Source of the DNA: Bacteroidaceae bacterium
GTDB taxonomy: Bacteria; Bacteroidota; Bacteroidia; Bacteroidales; Bacteroidaceae
Reading direction: 5' to 3'
NCBI GenBank assembly: GCA_017453465.1
Contig: JAFTEV010000078.1
Span: 1-44,956, forward strand
DNA length: 44,956 bases
The position numbers were made by a program, and so were the translations under genes. Shown here one piece after another: positions 1 through 10,399 of this stretch; position 1 is the stretch's first letter; each line of letters opens with the position of its first letter. Under the pieces are notes generated by a model. That model made no database searches and had not been told where the DNA came from. It saw nothing but the letters and a program-made list of their open reading frames with translations.

Positions 1-21
1 AGTGAAAAGTGAAAAGTGAAA

Positions 22-91
22 AGTGAAAAATCCGGGTTACTGCAGGATGACGCTGCCATGCGTTGTTTATCCCCAGCAACCCGGATTTTTC
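22..91. repeat. Palindromic repeat with heptamer tract, 3' of the GH10-CE1 gene
   Basis: Seen directly: four heptamers AGTGAAA at 1-28 run into GAAAAATCCGGGTT (25-38), which is exactly complementary to AACCCGGATTTTTC at 78-91, with a loop of about 39 bases. The element begins about 37 bp beyond the stop codon of the xylanase-esterase gene. On the minus strand it gives a hairpin ending in a T-rich arm, so it could act as a weak terminator. A sister copy with compensating stem changes lies at 31515-31586 downstream of typA. Confidence 0.75.
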
Positions 92-103
92 ATTTTTCAC
101 TTT

Positions 104-125
104 GCAAATTTGCGTGCAAATTTGC
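104..125. repeat. Twin 10-bp palindromes after the xylanase stop codon
   Basis: GCAAATTTGC, itself a perfect palindrome, occurs twice (104-113 and 116-125) separated by GT, two bases beyond the stop codon of the GH10-CE1 gene. It may be part of the transcript end structure or a protein-binding dyad. No function is evident. Confidence 0.5.
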
Positions 126-127
126 AA

Positions 128-2272
<2,145 letters not shown>

Positions 2273-2306
2273 CTAGATTAACTAGAAGGGCTAGAAAGCC
2301 CCTGCA

Positions 2307-3887
2307 TTAATTATTGATTGTCAGTTGCACGGAACCGCCCGTTTGACGGGTGGCGTAGTAGAAAGCAGCATAGCGCGTACCCATAAAGAGGCGGGTGTAG
2401 TCGAAGCGCATCTTGTAGTCGGTGGTGCCGATGTGGTGGTAGGTTTTGCCACCATCGATGGAGTAGTAGAAATTGGCTGCATCGCGCTGGGGCTGGAAGT
2501 CTCCGGTCATAACGAGGCGGATGGCTTTCAGCTTGGAGGCAGGGATTTCCTGGCGGCTGACTTCGCGGCGTTCCACGTCGGTGATGGCTTTGGTGTCGGG
2601 GGTAAGGCGTACACTCTCTTCGGTGAAGACGAGGTAGATCTTCTTGCCTTCACGCTGGATGGTGAGGATGCCACTGTCGCCGTTGAGGGCTGCCAGTCCT
2701 GTGCGGTCGCCGTCGCGCATTTGGGTGGCATTGATGATGATGGTGTCGGCGCAGGTGGGACCCCATGTGCGCCAAGTGAGGGTGTTGCGTGCATCGTAGA
2801 GGCTGGTGGCCAGGGTGGAAGTGCGAAGCGTGAGGTGGTGTCCGGGCTTGCTCATGCTGCCAGTCTCGGTTTGTATGTCGGCACGAATGTAGTTGTGGTT
2901 CCACTGGTAGTCCTTCTCGATGGTGGCATAGCGGGGCTGCTGGTGACAGGCACACTGGCCGTCGAGGGTGACGGTCTGGGGTATCTTGCCGTCGCCGAGG
3001 GTGCCGAGCATGGGCCAGCCATCAATCCAGGTGCAGGGTTCGAGGGTGAGCACACGTCCGCAGCCGCCTCGGTCCTGAAAGATGACACCATACCATTCGC
3101 CATGCTTGCCATCGACGATGGTGCCCTGGCCAGCAAGGGGGAATCCGCCGAAGTCGCTCTTGAGAATGACCTGCATATCGTAAGGTCCTTCGATATTGCG
3201 ACTGCGGTAGGCCAGCTGCTGGCGACCCGTGCGTGGCCATGAGATGCAGAGCAGGTAGTACATGCCGTCGTGCTTGATGACGCGACTGCCCTCGTGCAGT
3301 CCGTCAGGCTTGCCGTTGAGCTGGAGAACTTTGTTCACGCCGCCGGGCTTTTCAGCCGTGAGGTCGGCTGTGAGTTCGACCAGACGGATGTTGCCACTGC
3401 CAGAGAAGACATAGACGCGCCCGTCGTCGTCGAAGAAGAGGGACGAGTCGTGGTAGGCTGGCAGTCGGCTGTGCAGTGTCCAGCCCTTGGCGGGGTCGGT
3501 AGTGCGGAAGACCATGGATTTGTGTGGGTCGTCGTTGGCCACAAAGAGTGCCCAGAAGGTGCCGTCGTGGTAACGCAGGGAGGTGGCCCACTGTCCGCGT
3601 CCGTAGATAGTGCCTTCCTTCAGGTCGTATCGAGGTGTGTCCTTGATTTCGTCGAAGAGGTAACTGACGGTTTCCCAATGGACGAGGTCAGTGCTACGCA
3701 TGATAGGCGCACCGGGGAAGAGGTGCATGGTGGTGGTGACAAGGTAGTAGTAGTCACCCACACGGATGATGTCGGGGTCGGGACAGTCTGCCCAGATGAA
3801 GGGATTCTGCACCTGTATCTGCTGAGCACGGAGTGTAGGAAATCCGAGACTGAAGAAAAGGATGAGGATAAGGGTTTTGAGTTTCAT
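2307..3887 (-). CDS. Secreted GH43 beta-xylosidase / alpha-L-arabinofuranosidase with C-terminal beta-sandwich
   Basis: A 526-residue protein with a clear signal peptide (cleavage after TLRA, about residue 21). The five-blade GH43 domain spans about 25-315. The catalytic triad is visible as Asp37 (DCPDPDII, base), Asp147 (HDSSLFF, pKa modulator) and Glu199 (LHEGSRVI, acid). Residues about 325-526 resemble the concanavalin-like C-terminal domain typical of GH43 subfamily 12-like xylosidases (FYYSIDGGKTYHHIG near the end). It would remove xylosyl or arabinosyl units from xylo-oligosaccharides, probably in the periplasm. The GH67 gene ends 10 bp upstream, so the two are cotranscribed. Which of the two sugar specificities it has cannot be decided by reading. 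Confidence 0.88.
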   Translation of the reverse strand: MKLKTLILILFFSLGFPTLRAQQIQVQNPFIWADCPDPDIIRVGDYYYLVTTTMHLFPGAPIMRSTDLVHWETVSYLFDEIKDTPRYDLKEGTIYGRGQWATSLRYHDGTFWALFVANDDPHKSMVFRTTDPAKGWTLHSRLPAYHDSSLFFDDDGRVYVFSGSGNIRLVELTADLTAEKPGGVNKVLQLNGKPDGLHEGSRVIKHDGMYYLLCISWPRTGRQQLAYRSRNIEGPYDMQVILKSDFGGFPLAGQGTIVDGKHGEWYGVIFQDRGGCGRVLTLEPCTWIDGWPMLGTLGDGKIPQTVTLDGQCACHQQPRYATIEKDYQWNHNYIRADIQTETGSMSKPGHHLTLRTSTLATSLYDARNTLTWRTWGPTCADTIIINATQMRDGDRTGLAALNGDSGILTIQREGKKIYLVFTEESVRLTPDTKAITDVERREVSRQEIPASKLKAIRLVMTGDFQPQRDAANFYYSIDGGKTYHHIGTTDYKMRFDYTRLFMGTRYAAFYYATRQTGGSVQLTINN

Positions 3888-3897
3888 GGGGGTGTGC

Positions 3898-5883
3898 TTA
3901 TCGTTTTGAGTTCAAGAGTTGGCGTGAAGGATTTTCGTAGTTTGTAATGCCGAGGCGGATGGCCTTCAGTTCGTCGAGCGTGTGAACGGGTGGTTCGACG
4001 AAGGCAGGCAGGGGCTGTCGGCTAAACGTCTGGAAATAGAGCAGACAGGCATCTTTCCACCACTCAGCATCGCGCACCTGGGTCTGTAGCCGCTGCTGGA
4101 TGTCGTTGAAGGTGGCTGCGGGGAGGTAGGGCCGCAGGGTGTTCCAGGTCTGGAGCATCTGGCGTGCACCTTCCAGCCCTGTCTGATAGTGATGGCAGAG
4201 TTCGGTCCAGAGCGTGCGTCCGGTGTGGCAGCGGTGTGTCCAAGGGGCGTGGTGGAACCAGAGCAGGTACTTGTCGGGACAGGTGTTGATGTCTTCAAGC
4301 TGCCGGGCCAGCGGTTCGGGGTACTGAGCCGTGGCAGCACTGCCTGTAGCCTGGGTGCGGTCGAAGCCGAGACCGAGGGTGTCGGCGCGGTGGTAATAGA
4401 CACACTGCCAGTCAGCTCGCTGTCCGGGGTTGTTCTGCCAAGGCTGTGGACCGTAGTGATGGCCTTCGGCAAAGATGTGGTGGAGACCAAGGGGCATCAT
4501 GTAGCTGACCACGGTTTCGCGGCTCTGGCACATCCATGGAACGAGGGCCGAGAGCTGGGGAGCTGTGCCAAAAGTCTGGGCTACCCACTCACGGGCTATC
4601 GCCGCGCTGCTAAGGCTGGAGTTCCATGCCAAGCGACCGAAGGCGTACCAGTTGGCCTGAGCCATGACGTTGCCGCAGAAGTTCGCGTCGGTGCCCACAT
4701 TGGAGACGGCGGCGATGGCGCGGAGCTTGCTCTGCTGCATCTGTTCGGCATAGCGGGCGTATTGCTTCACGTCGGAGAGAAACTCCTCCCACATGGGGGC
4801 AAGGAAACAAATGTGATTGGCATGGCCAAGATATTCTTGCGTAATCTGGAGTTCAGCCATCTGCGGTGTGCGAGGCATGGCTCCGAAGAGCGGACTGTAA
4901 GGCTCGCGTGGCTGGAAGTCGATAGGGCCGTTCTTGATTTGGATGACGACGTTGTCGAGAAACTGCCCATCGAGGGGCTGAAACTCCAGGTAGGCTTGTT
5001 TGGCTCGGTCGGGGTCGGTGGGCGAATAGACGAAGGCTCGCCACATGACGATGCCGCCGTAGGGACGCAGTGCGCGTGCCAACATATTGGCTCCATCGGC
5101 ATGGGTGCGCCCGAAGTCCATCGGCCCAGGCTGCCCCTCGCTGTTGGCCTTGACGAGAAAGCCGCCGAAGTCGGGGATGAGCTGATAGATTTCCTTTGCC
5201 TTCTGCTGCCACCAGCGTTGCACCTGCTTGTCCAGCGGGTCGGCGGTCTTCAGTCCGTCGAGCACAACAGGCGATGAGAAATTGACTGCGAGATAGACGC
5301 GAATGCCGTAAGGCCGGAGCAGGTCGGCATAGGTCTTGGCCTGACGGAGCACTTCGGCTGTGAGCATACGGGGCGAGGCGTTGACGTTGTTGAGCACTGC
5401 ACCGTTGATGCCGATGGCGGCATTGCGGCGGGCATACTCCAGGAGGTGCGCCTTGTCGTAGGTGGGCCAGAAGATGCTGTGCCCAGAATAGCCGCGCTCC
5501 ATCGTGCCGTCGAGGTTGTCCCAGTGGTTGAGCAGACGGAGGTCGTGGTCTGGGTTCTCAGTCAGCAAGGTGTCAGCCGGCAGGGGGGCTTGGGCTGCAA
5601 GGCGGAGCAGATGGGCTGCGCCGTAGAGCAGTCCGACATCCGTGGGAGACGTGACAAGTGTCTGCCCCACTGTGCGCTCAATGCGGAAGCCGTCGGACTT
5701 CAGTCCCTGCTGGCTTTTGCGCTGAAGGCTGACGGTGCCGACCATGTTGCTTGCCTCCAGCCAGTCGATGGCCAGCTGGGTGGTGGGCGATGGCTTGGTG
5801 CGCAGCTGCATAGTGGGCTTTGCCTCCAGCCCCAGGGGGATGAAGGCAAGAGCCAACAGGAGAATGTTACGAATGTTACACAT
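3898..5883 (-). CDS. Alpha-glucuronidase, GH67
   Basis: A 661-residue protein with an N-terminal signal peptide (hydrophobic residues 6-20, cleavage near LEA-KP). It removes (4-O-methyl)-D-glucuronate from the reducing-side-distal xylose of xylo-oligosaccharides. Family hallmarks are present: LLNHWDNLDGTMERGYSG, the acid Glu249 in KANSEGQPGP, and the two carboxylates Asp322 (NGPIDFQPREP) and Glu350 (LQITQEYLG), with the 28-residue spacing known in GH67. An N-terminal alpha/beta domain (about 30-105) precedes the barrel and a helical C-terminal domain follows. It starts 6 bp after the GH51 stop. The location is predicted to be periplasmic, where it would act on oligomers imported by the SusCD pairs. 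Confidence 0.93.
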   Translation of the reverse strand: MCNIRNILLLALAFIPLGLEAKPTMQLRTKPSPTTQLAIDWLEASNMVGTVSLQRKSQQGLKSDGFRIERTVGQTLVTSPTDVGLLYGAAHLLRLAAQAPLPADTLLTENPDHDLRLLNHWDNLDGTMERGYSGHSIFWPTYDKAHLLEYARRNAAIGINGAVLNNVNASPRMLTAEVLRQAKTYADLLRPYGIRVYLAVNFSSPVVLDGLKTADPLDKQVQRWWQQKAKEIYQLIPDFGGFLVKANSEGQPGPMDFGRTHADGANMLARALRPYGGIVMWRAFVYSPTDPDRAKQAYLEFQPLDGQFLDNVVIQIKNGPIDFQPREPYSPLFGAMPRTPQMAELQITQEYLGHANHICFLAPMWEEFLSDVKQYARYAEQMQQSKLRAIAAVSNVGTDANFCGNVMAQANWYAFGRLAWNSSLSSAAIAREWVAQTFGTAPQLSALVPWMCQSRETVVSYMMPLGLHHIFAEGHHYGPQPWQNNPGQRADWQCVYYHRADTLGLGFDRTQATGSAATAQYPEPLARQLEDINTCPDKYLLWFHHAPWTHRCHTGRTLWTELCHHYQTGLEGARQMLQTWNTLRPYLPAATFNDIQQRLQTQVRDAEWWKDACLLYFQTFSRQPLPAFVEPPVHTLDELKAIRLGITNYENPSRQLLNSKR

Positions 5884-5889
5884 GTTACA

Positions 5890-7803
5890 TCAGAGTTGCA
5901 CCGTGAGCATGGTGAAGCTATATGGCGGCAGGTCGAGGGTCTGCTGCTTCTTCAGCTTCACAGTTTCGGTCTTGGGGGCAATGGGCTGTGCGTCGTAGTT
6001 GTTTTCGTCTTCCGCCTGGCCAGCGATGGTAGTCTTGGTGGCCTGAGGCTTCATGCTCTTGAAGCGGCTAAGGTTCAGTTGGACAGTCTTGGCATCGCCG
6101 CTGGCGTTGCAGACTTTGATGAAGAGCTGGCGAGTCTTGGTGTTGAGCACGACCGACTGTTCTTGCAGGTCGGTTGCATCAGTGATTTTCACGCAGTCGC
6201 CATAGTAGTACTGACCGCTCGACTGGCCAAACATCTGCTGCACGTAGTAGCTGCAGGTGAGGAACGGACGCTCGTTGTCGAAGTAGATGAGGTCGGGGTT
6301 CCAGTTCGTCGCGTTCTTCCGGGCAAAGAGGGGTGCATAGCTGGTCATGCAGACCACATCGCCGTTGCGCTCAACGTGGAGCAAGTAGAGGGCTTCGGCC
6401 AAAGCATCAATGAGTTTCTTGTCTTTGGCAGCATATTCGCCCAGATACACCTTGGTCTTGCGACCGCGTGGATACTTGTCGTACTGGCGGTTCTTCAGGA
6501 AGTAGTCGCGCTGTTCGTAGTAGTGCTCATCGAGGATGGGCAGACCAATCTCTTCAGCCAACTTCCAACCGTTGTCGAAGTCGGGATTGCCGGGATGGGA
6601 GCCTGGGCCAGCTGTGCCCACAATCACGATTTCGGGGTGAGCCTTCGTGATGCGCTCGTACATATATTTAAATCGCTCGCAAAATTCGGGCGTAATCTTC
6701 TCTTCGTTGCCTATGCCGAGGTATTTCAGGTTGAAGGGAGCGGGGTGGCCTTGGTCGGCACGCACCTTGCCCCACTTTGTAGTCACATCGCCATTGGCCC
6801 ACTCAATGAGGTCGAGCGCGTCCTGCACCCATTCGTCCATTTCCTGCATGGGCACCACGTCCTGTGCCTGTGTCTTCATGCTCCAGCCGCCGTTGGTGCC
6901 CTGACAGCTCACACCGCAGGGAAGGATGGGTACGGGCTGCATCTGGAGGTCTTCACAGAACTGGAAGTATTCGTAGTAGCCCAGCCCCATTGACTGGTGG
7001 TAGCCCCAGGTGTTCTTCAGCTGGCGGCGTTGCTCCTTGGGGCCGACGGTAGTCTTCCAGCGGTAGGTGTTCCAGAAGCCGTCGCCACCGCCGTGGACTA
7101 CGCAACCGCCGGGGAAGCGCATGAACTTGGGGTGAAGGTCGGCCAGTGCCTGGGCCAGGTCGGGGCGCAGTCCGTGACCTTTGTAGGTGTCTTGCGGCAT
7201 GAGCGAAAGCATGTCGGCATCCAGCTGGCCCGGTGTGAGGACGAGCACCTGCAGGGCTGCCTTCTGGCAGTCAGCATTGGGTTGCAGGGTGGCAGTGTAT
7301 TTCTGCCAGCCAGCAGCGTTCACCGTGAGGGTGGTTTCGGCCAGGAGTTTCGGGTCTTTGCCCCAGCCCTGCGGCTCGACGAGTGCGATGCGCAGTTGCT
7401 TGGCACCGCCCTTGCCGTTGCGGAAGAAGGCCGAGAAGTCGTACTGCTTGCCTTGCTTCACGCTGATGCCCTCGAAGCCGTCGTTCTGGAGGCCGAATCC
7501 CTTCCAGCCGACATAGTCGTAGTATTCCTTCACACGCTCAATGTGCAGACGCATGTAGGTGGGGTTGTTGGGATGAATGGGGTTGTCCATGCGCGGTTCG
7601 AGATAGCCCAGCGAGTGACCAGGGCGAATCATGCGCCAAGCCGTGCCTGGGCCCCAGCCGTCGCGCTCTGTAGGGCTGAACTCGAAGGAGCCGTTCTGCA
7701 GCAGTTCGGCATAGAGTCCGCCGTCGGCACTGGAAGAAATGTCCTCGAAGAAGATGCCGATGAGTTCATCGCTAATCTGCTTTCCGCCCTGCGGCGCAGT
7801 CAT
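5890..7803 (-). CDS. Alpha-L-arabinofuranosidase, GH51, with signal peptide out of frame
   Basis: From the ATG at 7803 the product is 637 residues: an N-terminal carbohydrate-binding-like beta-sandwich (about 40-200), then the GH51 barrel with FPGGCVVHGGG, acid/base Glu367 in GIGNEEK and nucleophile Glu456 in YLGEYAAK, then a C-terminal beta-sandwich. It would release arabinose side chains from arabinoxylan. This start gives no signal peptide, unlike the other enzymes of the operon, and leaves 92 bp after the preceding stop. An ATG at 7868, 27 bp after that stop, opens a typical signal sequence but is out of frame because of a three-copy AGTGAAA tract (7834-7854). With four copies the frame would run through to SLSAQKPMTAPQ. 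As it stands the 22-codon leader ends at a TGA overlapping the ATG at 7803. This may be a switch, an inactivated signal peptide, or an assembly error in the tract. Confidence 0.88.
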   Translation of the reverse strand: MTAPQGGKQISDELIGIFFEDISSSADGGLYAELLQNGSFEFSPTERDGWGPGTAWRMIRPGHSLGYLEPRMDNPIHPNNPTYMRLHIERVKEYYDYVGWKGFGLQNDGFEGISVKQGKQYDFSAFFRNGKGGAKQLRIALVEPQGWGKDPKLLAETTLTVNAAGWQKYTATLQPNADCQKAALQVLVLTPGQLDADMLSLMPQDTYKGHGLRPDLAQALADLHPKFMRFPGGCVVHGGGDGFWNTYRWKTTVGPKEQRRQLKNTWGYHQSMGLGYYEYFQFCEDLQMQPVPILPCGVSCQGTNGGWSMKTQAQDVVPMQEMDEWVQDALDLIEWANGDVTTKWGKVRADQGHPAPFNLKYLGIGNEEKITPEFCERFKYMYERITKAHPEIVIVGTAGPGSHPGNPDFDNGWKLAEEIGLPILDEHYYEQRDYFLKNRQYDKYPRGRKTKVYLGEYAAKDKKLIDALAEALYLLHVERNGDVVCMTSYAPLFARKNATNWNPDLIYFDNERPFLTCSYYVQQMFGQSSGQYYYGDCVKITDATDLQEQSVVLNTKTRQLFIKVCNASGDAKTVQLNLSRFKSMKPQATKTTIAGQAEDENNYDAQPIAPKTETVKLKKQQTLDLPPYSFTMLTVQL

Positions 7804-7868
7804 GGGTTTCTGGGCCGACAGGCTAAGCAGGAAAGTGAAAAGTGAAAAGTGAAAAATCTAAGTTTCAT
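7801..7868 (-). other. Frameshifted leader ORF with (AGTGAAA)3 tract before GH51
   Basis: The ATG at 7866-7868 starts MKLRFFTFHFSLSCLACRPR and ends after 22 codons at a TGA overlapping the GH51 ATG as ATGA. The tract is three exact heptamers at 7834-7854 on the plus strand. Seven is not a multiple of three, so each gain or loss of a unit moves the frame. One more unit gives a hydrophobic signal peptide ending SLSAQ in frame with GH51. The leader's first codons (AAACTTAGATTTTTCAC) are also identical to an arm of the palindromic repeat at 31570-31586. Confidence 0.75.
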
Positions 7869-7895
7869 AAGATTATTGCTGTTATGAGGGGAAAA

Positions 7896-9944
7896 TTAGT
7901 TAATCAGAAAAATCTTCTTTTGACCCTTGTAGGTGCAAGTCACGACGGCACGTCCGTCCTGAATCTTACCAACGCTGATCTGCACAGCCGGGTCTGAGGC
8001 TGTGACGCTGAGCTTGCTCTGCTCGGTCAACCGCCCATACACCTGATAGTGGTTACATTCGGTAAAGCCGTTGGCATTGGTTGCCATCAGAGGCTCTGCG
8101 GGGATGTTCAGCTTCTGGCCATCTGCGGTGATGGTGACGGTGGGCACTGCGGGTCGCTGGGGCATGATGTTTTTCGACAACGCGCTAAAGCTGATGCCGT
8201 GGAGGTCGAAAAGTCCCGGCTTCTGCTGCGTGCGCTGTCCACGGCGTTGCTCCGGTGCCTTCACTTCGGGGCCTTCAGCCACAAGGTAGATGGCGTGCTT
8301 GCCCTGCAAGCCTTCCACTGCTGGCAGGCTCACCGAATACGTGGCCTCCTGCTGCTTGGCCGAGGCTGGCACGTCGATGACGGCAAGTTCCCGCCCCTTC
8401 CAGGCAGCGTTTGCCCAGGGACCGTCAATCATGACGTGAATCTTGAATGCCCCATTGCCGCTGGGCGTGAGGTTCAGGTTCAGCATCGTGCCGTCGCCCT
8501 GCCGGGTTCCCTCGAAAGCCTTCACACCCTTGGCGTCCTTGTCCAGACCGCCAAAGCCAAAGTACTTGAAGCCGACAATGCCGCCATTGGTGATGCCGAC
8601 CAAGTCCATCGAGTTGTTCCACACATCGTGGTTATCCTGCATCCACTCATTGCTGTTGGTGCCGCCATACATGAAACAGGCTATGCCCGCAGAATAGTAT
8701 TGATAAGGAGGCAGACCGAATATCTGGAAACCTTCACTGGTCACCTCGGCACCCGTGTAGGCATTGCCGTCGGCGGCTTTCGCAGTCCACTCATTGCCCT
8801 TCACGTATGGGTCGTAGCCCGTGATACGCACCTTTCCGCCCTGAGCCACAGACTTCTTGTCCCATTCAATCTTTACGGGAGCCACCATCGACTGGCGGGC
8901 ATTGCCGAAGCCACGTGGCGGACGGTGGTAGAACACATACCACTGCCCATTGATTTCCTGCAAGGAGCCATGCGTGTTGTGCCCGGCATTGGTGGTGATG
9001 AGTTTCGACCCGTCCCCGTTCAGCACAACGCCACGGCTGTCAACCAGCACACCGCCACTGCGCCACGGTCCCAGCGGACTGTCGCCGTAGGCATAGCGCA
9101 GGGCACTGTTGGTTGCCCCCAGCCCGTATTCCTGGCCAGAGTAGCCAGAGAACACCATCACATACTTATTGCCGACCTGACGAATGGAGGAAGCCTCAAA
9201 GAAATTGAAGTCCAAAGGATTCTGCCCCTTGTAAAGTGCCTTGTACTCACTGCCCTCCTTGTCGAGCAACCTGCCGTCACGACTGCTGGCAGGGATGAAG
9301 GGGTCTATCAGCTCGGTGCCCGGACGCTGGCTGAACATCGTGCGCTGGTCAAGTTCGCAAGCCGTAGAGTGCTGGAAACCGTAGAACACGTATGCACGGT
9401 AGCCCTTGTCATAGTCCGGGTCTTTCTTGTCGGTGATATTTTCAATAAACACAGAAGGGTCGAAGTCTATCAGCGAACCCTCTACACACTGACTGCCATC
9501 GGCAGAAAGGTTGACTGGCGTAAAGGGGCCATCGGGACGGTCGCCCTTACAAACCATGCCCACACGCCGCCATCCACGGCTATGGGGATAGAGCCAGTAG
9601 GTCTTCTTACCCGTAGCCCGGTCTTTCACCTCCACAAGGTCGGGGGCATACATCGTGTCCCACTGTCCGCCAACATACCATGTAAAGATGGGTCCCTCAT
9701 CACGCCACTGGCTCAGGTCCTCAACTGGAGCCGACCACATACGCACATCGTTGCCGCAATACTTGTTGTAGTGGGTGTCGTGCGAACCAACCACATAGGC
9801 ACGGTAACGGCCTGGGCGGTCGGGGTCTTCAAACACACGGGGTTCTCCGTCTGGTACGTGCTCCCACAGCGGGAGGTAGGGGTTCTGTGCCTGACAGCAC
9901 AGTGCCGTCAGCCCCATCAGTGTTGTAGTCAAAAAACGTTTCAT
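7896..9944 (-). CDS. Secreted GH43-family glycosidase with CBM6-like C-terminal module
   Basis: A 682-residue protein with signal peptide MKRFLTTTLMGLTALCCQAQ. The N-terminal GH43 propeller (about 25-380) shows Asp40 (RVFEDPD, base), Asp162 (DFDPSVF, modulator) and Glu250 (FNFFEASS, acid). Residues about 425-570 look like a CBM6-type beta-sandwich (IVGFKYFGFGG, DGTMLNLNLTP, IHVMIDGPW). The last 80 residues form a further small beta domain. The likely substrate is arabinose or xylose side chains of xylan, inferred from neighbours. It is the first gene of the enzyme operon, with a -7 promoter box at 9994-10001 and a direct-repeat candidate operator just upstream. The CBM assignment is by general resemblance only. 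Confidence 0.82.
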   Translation of the reverse strand: MKRFLTTTLMGLTALCCQAQNPYLPLWEHVPDGEPRVFEDPDRPGRYRAYVVGSHDTHYNKYCGNDVRMWSAPVEDLSQWRDEGPIFTWYVGGQWDTMYAPDLVEVKDRATGKKTYWLYPHSRGWRRVGMVCKGDRPDGPFTPVNLSADGSQCVEGSLIDFDPSVFIENITDKKDPDYDKGYRAYVFYGFQHSTACELDQRTMFSQRPGTELIDPFIPASSRDGRLLDKEGSEYKALYKGQNPLDFNFFEASSIRQVGNKYVMVFSGYSGQEYGLGATNSALRYAYGDSPLGPWRSGGVLVDSRGVVLNGDGSKLITTNAGHNTHGSLQEINGQWYVFYHRPPRGFGNARQSMVAPVKIEWDKKSVAQGGKVRITGYDPYVKGNEWTAKAADGNAYTGAEVTSEGFQIFGLPPYQYYSAGIACFMYGGTNSNEWMQDNHDVWNNSMDLVGITNGGIVGFKYFGFGGLDKDAKGVKAFEGTRQGDGTMLNLNLTPSGNGAFKIHVMIDGPWANAAWKGRELAVIDVPASAKQQEATYSVSLPAVEGLQGKHAIYLVAEGPEVKAPEQRRGQRTQQKPGLFDLHGISFSALSKNIMPQRPAVPTVTITADGQKLNIPAEPLMATNANGFTECNHYQVYGRLTEQSKLSVTASDPAVQISVGKIQDGRAVVTCTYKGQKKIFLIN

Positions 9945-9993
9945 CTCTCTGTTTTATTTATTGTGTTTTGATTGTTGCACATTGAGTTTTGTG

Positions 9994-10001
9994 CAAAGTT
10001 A
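9994..10001 (-). promoter_or_regulatory. Bacteroidota -7 promoter box for the enzyme operon
   Basis: The minus strand reads TAACTTTG, matching the Bacteroidota TAnnTTTG -7 consensus, about 50 bp upstream of the GH43 start at 9944. No convincing TTTG -33 box sits at the usual spacing, which fits an activator-dependent promoter. Confidence 0.6.
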
Positions 10002-10008
10002 TAGATTT

Positions 10009-10031
10009 ATGGCCAAACATCCATGGCCAAA
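10009..10031 (-). promoter_or_regulatory. Direct repeat TTTGGCCAT x2, candidate operator
   Basis: The minus strand carries TTTGGCCAT twice (10009-10017 and 10023-10031), 14 bp apart from start to start, immediately upstream of the -7 box at 9994-10001. Each contains the palindrome TGGCCA. Direct repeats at about -35 to -50 are where hybrid two-component or AraC-type activators of polysaccharide loci bind, so this is a reasonable operator candidate. The identity of the regulator is not known. Confidence 0.4.
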
Positions 10032-10192
10032 TGTAACAAGAATTTCATTGAATGTACCACAACGGCACAATGTTTCGCCATTTACATGAAACACAAAATA
10101 AAATGCAACCTGTCTGCATGGCCTATGCCCCCACACTACTGCCAAATCTGGCCCAGACTATGCAGAAAAACTTGCCCCACTGAAGAGTGAAA

Positions 10193-10322
10193 GCAGTCAG
10201 ATAGGCAATTATTCTAAGAATCATTGTTTGATTCTTGTAAATCATTGTTTGATTCTTAAGAATCATTGTGTGATTCTTAAGAATCAAACAATGATTTATA
10301 GAATAATTGCCTATCTGACTGC
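10193..10322. repeat. 130-bp nested palindromic element with 21-bp internal units
   Basis: The ends are perfect 23-bp inverted repeats (10193-10215 and 10300-10322, starting GCAGTCAGATAGGCAATT). The arms continue to about 44 bp with two mismatches. Inside, a unit of about 21 bp built on AATCATTGTTTGATT occurs three times forward and once inverted. The whole lies between a terminator (10365-10399) and the promoter of the enzyme operon. No target-site duplication was found. It could be a MITE-like element or a long RNA hairpin. The rest of the 9945-10472 gap holds only the promoter, the operator candidate and the terminator. Confidence 0.8.
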
Positions 10323-10364
10323 GTTTGCACCGAAGAGGGAGCAAAAAAGTTGTGCAGAAAGGGC

Positions 10365-10399
10365 AAAAAAAGAAGCAGTCGCGGAAGAGCCACGACTGC
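10365..10399 (-). terminator. Rho-independent terminator of the SusCD-esterase operon
   Basis: On the minus strand GCAGTCG and CGACTGC (10393-10399 and 10375-10381) form a 7-bp stem with an 11-base loop, followed by TTCTTTTTTTGCCC. It lies 74 bp past the esterase stop. Confidence 0.75.

Noticed and set aside
8049-9971. 640-codon open frame opposite the secreted GH43 gene
   Set aside because: It is antisense to a gene with signal peptide and full catalytic triad. Its translation has no recognisable domain and is explained by codon bias.
10217-10299. Possible CRISPR array (regular 21-bp units)
   Set aside because: Units are contiguous with no spacers, some are inverted, and no cas gene is in the window.
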